DNA from: Flavilitoribacter nigricans DSM 23189 = NBRC 102662
GTDB taxonomy: Bacteria; Bacteroidota; Bacteroidia; Chitinophagales; Saprospiraceae
Direction of reading: 5' to 3'
Length of the DNA: 64,000 nt
NCBI RefSeq assembly: GCF_002646595.1
Contig: NZ_PDUD01000012.1
Location: 1 to 64,000, forward strand
The notes below the pieces were generated by a model. The model saw nothing but the letters and a program-made list of their open reading frames with translations. It ran no database searches and was not told the DNA's origin. Shown here piece by piece: positions 59,021 through 64,000 of the stretch. A program made the position numbers and the translations under genes. Within the stretch, counting starts at the first letter, position 1. The number at the start of each line of letters is the position of its first letter.

Positions 59021-61228
59021 CTACCCCAGTACATCCTGATCACTGACAAAGGGCTGGCTGTAGAGGCGTTCGCCCGTGGCGCGGGCCAGGGCATTGGCCA
59101 GAGCCGCCGCTACGGGTGGCAGGGAGGGCTCTCCCAGACCGGTCGGATCGATCCCGTTGTCTACGAAAAAGACCTCGATCGCTTTTGGTGCCTCCGAGTG
59201 CCGGATCAGGCGGTAGGTGTCAAAATTACTTTGTTCGGGACGGCCCTCACGGAAGCTCATTCTGCCGTACAGGGCGTGACCGATACCATCCACGATACCG
59301 CCTTCGATCTGGTTGAGTGCCCCTTCCGGATTGACCACGATGCCGCAGTCGACAGCGCACCAGACCTTTTCGATACTGGGTTTATTACCGTTCATAACCA
59401 CATCCACCACCTGGGCCACGTAGGAATTGTGGCAGAAATACGCCGAGACCCCGCGGTGTACACCGGCTTTTTCCGATCCCCATCCGGCCTTTTCCTTGAC
59501 CAGTTTCAATACGCCGGCGTAGCGTTCGGGATCGTAGTCGTTCTTTTCGCCGACGGGATCGCTGCTGGCCCGTTCGAAGAGCTCCAGCCGGAAGTCGATG
59601 GGGTCCTTACCCGCGGCTTCGGCTACTTCGTCTAAAAAGGATTGCTCGGCGAAGGCGATGAAATTGGAACGCGGAGCCCGCCAGGCGCCGGAAGTAATGT
59701 TGGATTCCAGGCTATTGTTTTCCGCCAGATAATTATCCACCGTACCCGCCGGATAACGATTGGAGAATACCGGACTTTCGTGCGCGCCGGTGCCTTTTAC
59801 GTGAAAGCCAATGAGTTTATTATCCGCATCCAGCGCCGCCCGGTAAGTCACCTTATAGGAAGGGCGGTAAGTCCCCTGGGTCATATCATCCGCCCGGGAA
59901 TAGATCAGTTTTACCGGAGCGTTCACCTGCTGGGAGATCAGGGCCGCTTCCACCCCAAAGTGTCCGTACAAACGGCGACCGAATCCGCCGCCCATGCGGG
60001 TCATCATCACGGATACATTCTCTTCGGGAATATTAAGACGGACCGATACCATATTCTGCAGGGCAGCCGGCGTTTGTACCGGCCCGGCGAGTTCGGCCCG
60101 ATCTGCGGTCACGTGGGCGAAGAAGTTCATCGGCTCCATCGTGTTGTGGGCCAGAAACGGGCCGCTATAGGTGCGTTCGATCACCTGCGCTGCATTGCGA
60201 AAAGCCGCCTCCGGGTCGCCATCTTTGCGGGAAGGCTCTTCCACACCAGTTGCCAGCAATTTATCGAGTTCATTATTGATCAGATCCGTCGTCTCACCCG
60301 GCGTATCTACCTCCCATTCCAGTTCGAGGGCTTCCTTCGCTTTCATCACTTCCCAGGTCGATCTGCCCACGACGGCCACCAGATCCGAAAAGGCGAGATT
60401 ATTCAATCGCCGGTGTTCCATACCTTCCGGTTTGGTCTCGATCTTAAAGACATCGACAATACCCGGCATGGCTTTAGCCGCTTCGATGTTCATGGATCTC
60501 AGTTTCATACCGAAAGCCGGGGCGTGTTGGGCCATGGCGATCAGCATGCCTTCTTTTTCGTAATCCAGACCGAAGAGCGGCGCGCCCGTGGCAATCTTCC
60601 GGCCGTCCACGTTTTTGGTCGGCACACCGATGATCTTAAAATCCTGGGGTGCTTTCAATTCGATCTCCTCCGGCACTTCAATTCCCGCTGCGGCCGAGGC
60701 CACCTCCCCGTACCCGATCGACCGGCCACTGGCTTCGTGCAGGATCCGGCCGGACGCGGTCGTCAGTTCAGACAGCGGGACTTCCCACTGTTGGGCCGCC
60801 GCTTCCAGCAACATGCGCCGGGCGGTAGCGCCGGCCATACGCAGGCTTTTCCACCCCTGGCGGATAGACTGGCTGCCTCCGGCCACCTGCCGCGAAAAGT
60901 TTTCCGTATCCAATCCGGCCTGTTCCACCACCACATCCTTCCAGTCGACGTCCAGTTCCTCGGCCACGATCATCGGCATGGCCGTCTTCACGTTCTGGCC
61001 GATCTCAGGATTAGGCGACATAATGGTCACGATGCCATTGTCTCCGATCTTCAGGAATCCGTTGATATCGAACCATTCTTCCGGCATGGTCATGGTCTCC
61101 GCCGCGGTGGCGTCAGCTTCGGGTTTACAGCCGGCCAGCCAGCTGAAACCCAGTACCATGCCGCCGCCGGCGAGGGTTGAAACTTTGAGAAAGGATCTTC
61201 GGTTGTGATTTGTTTTTAAGACCGTCAT
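59021..61228 (-). CDS. Molybdenum-cofactor aldehyde/isoquinoline oxidoreductase large subunit (IorB-like)
   Basis: 735 residues. Twin-arginine signal NRRSFLK with a lipobox (LAGCKPE). Two-domain Mo-binding fold: first domain at about 60-350, second at about 370-730 with MGGGFGRRLYGHFG for molybdopterin binding and catalytic Glu in GLGEPSLPPVAAALA near 695. IorB-type subunits oxidise aldehydes or N-heterocycles, passing electrons through a [2Fe-2S] partner IorA, which is not adjacent here. Upstream on the same strand is a di-haem cytochrome c peroxidase. Possibly the electron partner lies elsewhere. Confidence 0.9.
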   Translation of the reverse strand: MTVLKTNHNRRSFLKVSTLAGGGMVLGFSWLAGCKPEADATAAETMTMPEEWFDINGFLKIGDNGIVTIMSPNPEIGQNVKTAMPMIVAEELDVDWKDVVVEQAGLDTENFSRQVAGGSQSIRQGWKSLRMAGATARRMLLEAAAQQWEVPLSELTTASGRILHEASGRSIGYGEVASAAAGIEVPEEIELKAPQDFKIIGVPTKNVDGRKIATGAPLFGLDYEKEGMLIAMAQHAPAFGMKLRSMNIEAAKAMPGIVDVFKIETKPEGMEHRRLNNLAFSDLVAVVGRSTWEVMKAKEALELEWEVDTPGETTDLINNELDKLLATGVEEPSRKDGDPEAAFRNAAQVIERTYSGPFLAHNTMEPMNFFAHVTADRAELAGPVQTPAALQNMVSVRLNIPEENVSVMMTRMGGGFGRRLYGHFGVEAALISQQVNAPVKLIYSRADDMTQGTYRPSYKVTYRAALDADNKLIGFHVKGTGAHESPVFSNRYPAGTVDNYLAENNSLESNITSGAWRAPRSNFIAFAEQSFLDEVAEAAGKDPIDFRLELFERASSDPVGEKNDYDPERYAGVLKLVKEKAGWGSEKAGVHRGVSAYFCHNSYVAQVVDVVMNGNKPSIEKVWCAVDCGIVVNPEGALNQIEGGIVDGIGHALYGRMSFREGRPEQSNFDTYRLIRHSEAPKAIEVFFVDNGIDPTGLGEPSLPPVAAALANALARATGERLYSQPFVSDQDVLG

Positions 61229-61554
61229 GATGTTTTTTTAAGGATGAAGGGAAATTGGGATGTTGGAATGTGCACGTTTGGGAATTGAGATTTTGGAAGG
61301 GGTTTGTGCGAACGCCTTTCAAATTACGGAAGTCTCGGAAATTAACCAAATGGAGCGGGAGAAACAAAAGGTGCAGCGAGGTACCGATCGGTTGCCGAAA
61401 ATCGGCACGGTATCCCGCTACACCAGGAAATGCTGACGAATGATTGCCCTTTCCGGAGTACTTACCGGGAAAAGGCGCTTTTTTCTTTACGAGTAGTTTG
61501 GCCCTGATACGCTTGTGACGGACCGATTACCAAACCACTTCGGTCGGTATGAAT
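61229..61554. other. Short intergenic stretch with octamer tract
   Basis: No gene supported. Octamer words gggaaatt, gggatgtt, ggaatgtg, cacgtttg, ggaattga, gattttgg at 61249-61296, just upstream of the molybdenum-subunit start. Confidence 0.45.
61249..61304. repeat. Octamer-periodic tract (consensus GGGAnnTT)
   Basis: Seven 8-base words with an alternating GGGA/GGAA pattern, ending near aaggggtt. It lies about 20 bases upstream of the molybdenum-subunit start, so it may affect its expression. Confidence 0.6.
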
Positions 61555-62748
61555 TTACCGGATGAAAGGATCGCTGAAGCGTTCGGCGTACATCAGATCC
61601 TCGTCCGTCAAAGTGTGCAAAAAACTAACGAGCGCCTCCTTTTCTTCCCGACTGAAGTTCAGCCGCTTCGGTTGCTCCGGATCTTCCGGATACCGGAACC
61701 GTACGTCCAGCGTAGGCTGCATTTCGATGCCGGTGCTGTAGTGCTCGATCACCTCCTCCAGCGTGGCAAAGCGACCGTCGTGCATATAGGGCGCCGTAAT
61801 CGCGATATTTCGGAGAAAAGGCACTTTAAATTTTCCGGCTTCAATGGGCAGTCCGGAAATGCCTCCCACGCCGAGATCCCCGTTGAGCAGCGGCAAGCCA
61901 TTATTCGCAATCCGTTCCTCTGCGGTAACCATATCGCTACCGTGACAGGAAGCACAGTGGGTCATGAACAGACTTTTTCCGAGGTTTTCCTGCGCACTGA
62001 AATGACGAAAATCGGGAAACGGGATCCGCTGCCGGTTGATCCCCGTATCAAATCGGGAATTGTGCGACACCAGCGAATTGACGAAGGCCTCCAGCGCCTC
62101 CAGGATCTCCTCCTCCTGCACGTCCGCTGAGCCGTAGGCTTTGCGGAACAACACCTGGTAATAATCCACCCGGCCCAGCTTTTGCGCAAGCACGTCCAGG
62201 GGCATGCCCATCTCGATCTCATCCTCAATGGTTTGCCGGCTTTGTTCTCTGAGATCCAGCGCCCGTTCGTCCCAGAAAAAGCCGGCGACCGGTTCGGTTG
62301 CATCGGTATCTCCGGGGGATTTTGTACCGTAGGAAGAGGAAAAATTGGCCGTTGCCCCCAGCGCCAGGGTATTGCGTTTGGTGAGTTCACCCCCAAAACC
62401 CCGGCTGTGGGCTACATTATCGGCAAAGGCAAATTCCTGCTTGTGGCAGGAAGCACAGGCAACGGCGTCATTGCGCGAAAGCCGGGCGTCATAAAACAGG
62501 ACCCGCCCGAGCAGGGCTTTCGCGTCGCTTATTTCCGGAGGCATCATCCCGTTGAATTCCATATGCGGCGCCAATTCTACCTGATAGCTGATCAGGTGAT
62601 TGGGTAAATGGAGGCTGCGCTCGAGGGTGGCGTACTCTTCCGGCGTGTACCAGTTGGGGGTGATATCTCCTTCATTCCGGGTGCAGGAAAAAAGCAGGAA
62701 CCAACAGGCGATGAACGTCAAGGCAATGGTTTGGATCTTGGGTATCAT
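61555..62748 (-). CDS. Di-haem cytochrome c peroxidase (MauG/CcpA-like) lipoprotein
   Basis: 397 residues. The signal ends LLFSC (lipidated). Two haem sites are C98-A-S-C101-H102 and C-A-S-C-H near residue 262, with NGDLGVGGISGLP and the PYMHDGRFATLEEVIEHY loop between or after them typical of the bacterial di-haem peroxidases. It reduces H2O2 with electrons from a cytochrome or quinol pool, or acts as a MauG-type oxidant. Located just upstream of the IorB-like gene but with its own 5' region. The separate lipobox means a membrane anchor. Confidence 0.87.
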   Translation of the reverse strand: MIPKIQTIALTFIACWFLLFSCTRNEGDITPNWYTPEEYATLERSLHLPNHLISYQVELAPHMEFNGMMPPEISDAKALLGRVLFYDARLSRNDAVACASCHKQEFAFADNVAHSRGFGGELTKRNTLALGATANFSSSYGTKSPGDTDATEPVAGFFWDERALDLREQSRQTIEDEIEMGMPLDVLAQKLGRVDYYQVLFRKAYGSADVQEEEILEALEAFVNSLVSHNSRFDTGINRQRIPFPDFRHFSAQENLGKSLFMTHCASCHGSDMVTAEERIANNGLPLLNGDLGVGGISGLPIEAGKFKVPFLRNIAITAPYMHDGRFATLEEVIEHYSTGIEMQPTLDVRFRYPEDPEQPKRLNFSREEKEALVSFLHTLTDEDLMYAERFSDPFIR

Positions 62749-62815
62749 TGGGAATGGTTTTGTTTTCTTAGCCTAGACTCGGGGAAATGGGATTTTGGTT
62801 GCCTGCTCTTTTTTT

Positions 62816-62898
62816 AAAGTGCTAAGGTGGAGGGTGCTAATGTGTGAATGTTTTACGCACGACAACACCTCAACACATTTCCACCTTAGCACTTTGAT
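62816..62898. repeat. Octamer tract forming a long hairpin
   Basis: Ten 8-base words starting gtgctaag (62819). The first and last halves are reverse complements with perfect 16-base arms (AAAGTGCTAAGGTGGA, TCCACCTTAGCACTTT) plus a 7-base inner stem (AATGTGT/ACACATT). The right half shares ACACATTTCCAC with the tract at 39848. Between peroxidase and pectinase genes. Confidence 0.7.
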
Positions 62899-63080
62899 CA
62901 GTATGGCTTTATTTTAGACTTCATCAACATTTTTATTTAATTTGAACAATTGCCCGGAGAATGCCGGATTAATGGCTTTAGAGCAGGTATTTGGCCTTCT
63001 GGAGGCGTGTTTGCCGGGCCGTAGACGAGAAAGCATCATTGTAGATCTAATGAAAATAGTACATGACTGATACGTTTAAA

Positions 63081-64000
63081 ATGAACTGGATTGCCGGCAC
63101 TTTGCTGCTGGCTATAATTGCCATTGGAACTTCCTGCCAGGAATCGAAAGCGGTGGACCAGCAGGATGACCTCTCCGTTACTTCAACTGAAGAGAAAAGC
63201 GAACTAGTCCGGCAAATGGAAGGTATATTCTACGCCGAAGGCTTTGCATCAATTCCAGATAAAAGCTTTGATGCCGCCGATTACGGCGCGGTGGGTGATG
63301 GGAAAACGCTCAATACCCAGGCCATTCAACAGGCTATCGATGCCGCTGCGGAGGCCGGTGGAGGTAAAGTGATCTTCCCCGCGGGGACCTATGTTTCCGG
63401 GGCCTTGTTCCTGAAATCCAATGTCGAACTGCATCTGGCCGAGGATGTCGTGATCCAGGCCATTCAGGATGACGCCCATTTTCCCGACAAGTGGACCCGC
63501 GTGGCCGGCATTGAAATGGACTGGCCCGCCGCCCTGGTCAACATTTACGAGCAGGAGAACGTCCGCATTAGCGGCAAGGGGGTCATTGACGGCAACGGCA
63601 AATACTGGTGGGATAAATTCTGGGGAGATCCTCCCCGCAGTGGCGGCATGTGGGTCGACTATACCGAAAGGGATATCCGGTGGGCCGTCGACTATGATTG
63701 TAAACGGGTACGTCCGGTAGTGGTGTACAAATCGAAGGAAGTAGTGCTGGAAGATTTTACGGTGAAGCGAGCCGGCTTCTGGACCATCAGTCTCACCTTC
63801 TCCAATCAGGTTTACGTGAACGGCGTAACGATCCGGAACAATATCGGCGGCTTCGGTCCGAGTTCGGATGGGATCAACACCGATTCCTCAAAAGATATCC
63901 TGGTGGAAAATTGCGATATCGACTGTAATGACGATAATCTTTGCATCAAAGCCGGTCGGGATTCCGACGGACTGCGCGTTAATCGCCCAGCCGAAAACAT
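63081..64000 (+). CDS. GH28-type polygalacturonase, 5' part (runs off the end)
   Basis: Reads open from ATG 63081 (MNWIAGTLLLAIIAIGTSC; lipidated Cys near residue 19) to the last base. ATG 63063 would add six residues. A right-handed beta-helix with GH28 motifs: DYGAVGDGKTLNTQAIQQAI opening, SGKGVIDGNGKYWW, and the catalytic cluster NTDSS plus NDDN (Asp residues near 263 and 284-285). Hydrolyses or debranches pectin-like galacturonans. Family assignment is strong, exact substrate unknown. The neighbouring window holds the rest. Confidence 0.85.
   Translation, partial: MNWIAGTLLLAIIAIGTSCQESKAVDQQDDLSVTSTEEKSELVRQMEGIFYAEGFASIPDKSFDAADYGAVGDGKTLNTQAIQQAIDAAAEAGGGKVIFPAGTYVSGALFLKSNVELHLAEDVVIQAIQDDAHFPDKWTRVAGIEMDWPAALVNIYEQENVRISGKGVIDGNGKYWWDKFWGDPPRSGGMWVDYTERDIRWAVDYDCKRVRPVVVYKSKEVVLEDFTVKRAGFWTISLTFSNQVYVNGVTIRNNIGGFGPSSDGINTDSSKDILVENCDIDCNDDNLCIKAGRDSDGLRVNRPAEN

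Overview
The window looks like a chromosomal segment of a Bacteroidota bacterium, most likely Saprospirales (Lewinella/Haliscomenobacter-like). I infer this from several things seen in the sequence. Two secreted proteins end in type IX secretion (T9SS) C-terminal sorting domains. Typical Bacteroidota orphan families are present (DUF6090, DUF6933, DUF6624, BACON, META). Genes generally lack Shine-Dalgarno sequences. Several genes have the Bacteroidota promoter form TTG-N19/20-TAnnTTTG. Base composition is close to 50% GC in most genes. No rRNA, tRNA, CRISPR array, transposase or phage gene was seen.

Layout. 0.7-3.4 kb: signalling genes (a CHASE3 membrane sensor translationally coupled to a DUF3095 cyclase-like protein, then a single-domain response regulator). 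3.6-11 kb: small unknowns, a DUF6090 protein, a T9SS-exported ELWVTDGT-type protein, a double-META lipoprotein and an ECF sigma factor. 11.8-22.4 kb: a response regulator, lipoproteins, two penicillin-binding-like serine hydrolases, a metal-uptake pair (a DUF4198 protein with four His/Asp-rich repeats plus a HupE/UreJ-type permease), a MacB/FtsX-type permease and a truncated SMP-30/strictosidine-synthase-like gene beside a large nested palindrome. 22.9-27.2 kb: one 1436-residue multidomain T9SS protein on the minus strand. 27.6-39.5 kb: an accessory-looking run of small unrelated plus-strand genes, including an orphan WapI-type immunity gene, a DinB-family protein, a frameshifted gene and two low-GC unknowns. 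40-44.3 kb: a lipoprotein, a cytochrome c-sugar dehydrogenase fusion and the endolytic transglycosylase MltG. 44.7-48.7 kb: NADP-isocitrate dehydrogenase with a 52-codon membrane small ORF and an unknown gene behind it, divergent from a LysR regulator with a clear palindromic operator, then an MDR oxidoreductase. 49.3-54.4 kb: an outer-membrane protein, an alpha/beta hydrolase, and an operon of a WG-repeat lipoprotein plus a DUF6624 lipoprotein. 54.7-58.9 kb: an ArsR-AHSA1-DoxX-YdeI operon, a YdeI paralogue, and a metal-linked pair (AraC regulator with an HMA-like CxxC domain, then an HMA-MauE membrane protein). 59-64 kb: an aldehyde-oxidase/IorB-type molybdenum subunit, a di-haem cytochrome c peroxidase, and the start of a GH28 pectinase-type enzyme running off the end.

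The most unusual content is non-coding. There are at least eight intergenic tracts with a strict 7-8 bp period that begin at or near gene boundaries. There are also at least three dispersed repeat families (a ~140 bp palindromic element in two copies, a ~120 bp element in two inverted copies, and a ~60 bp CCGAT element in three copies), a ~166 bp nested palindrome and a 93 bp tandem repeat. None of these carries a recognisable transposase. All family names are from motif recognition only; no database search was possible.
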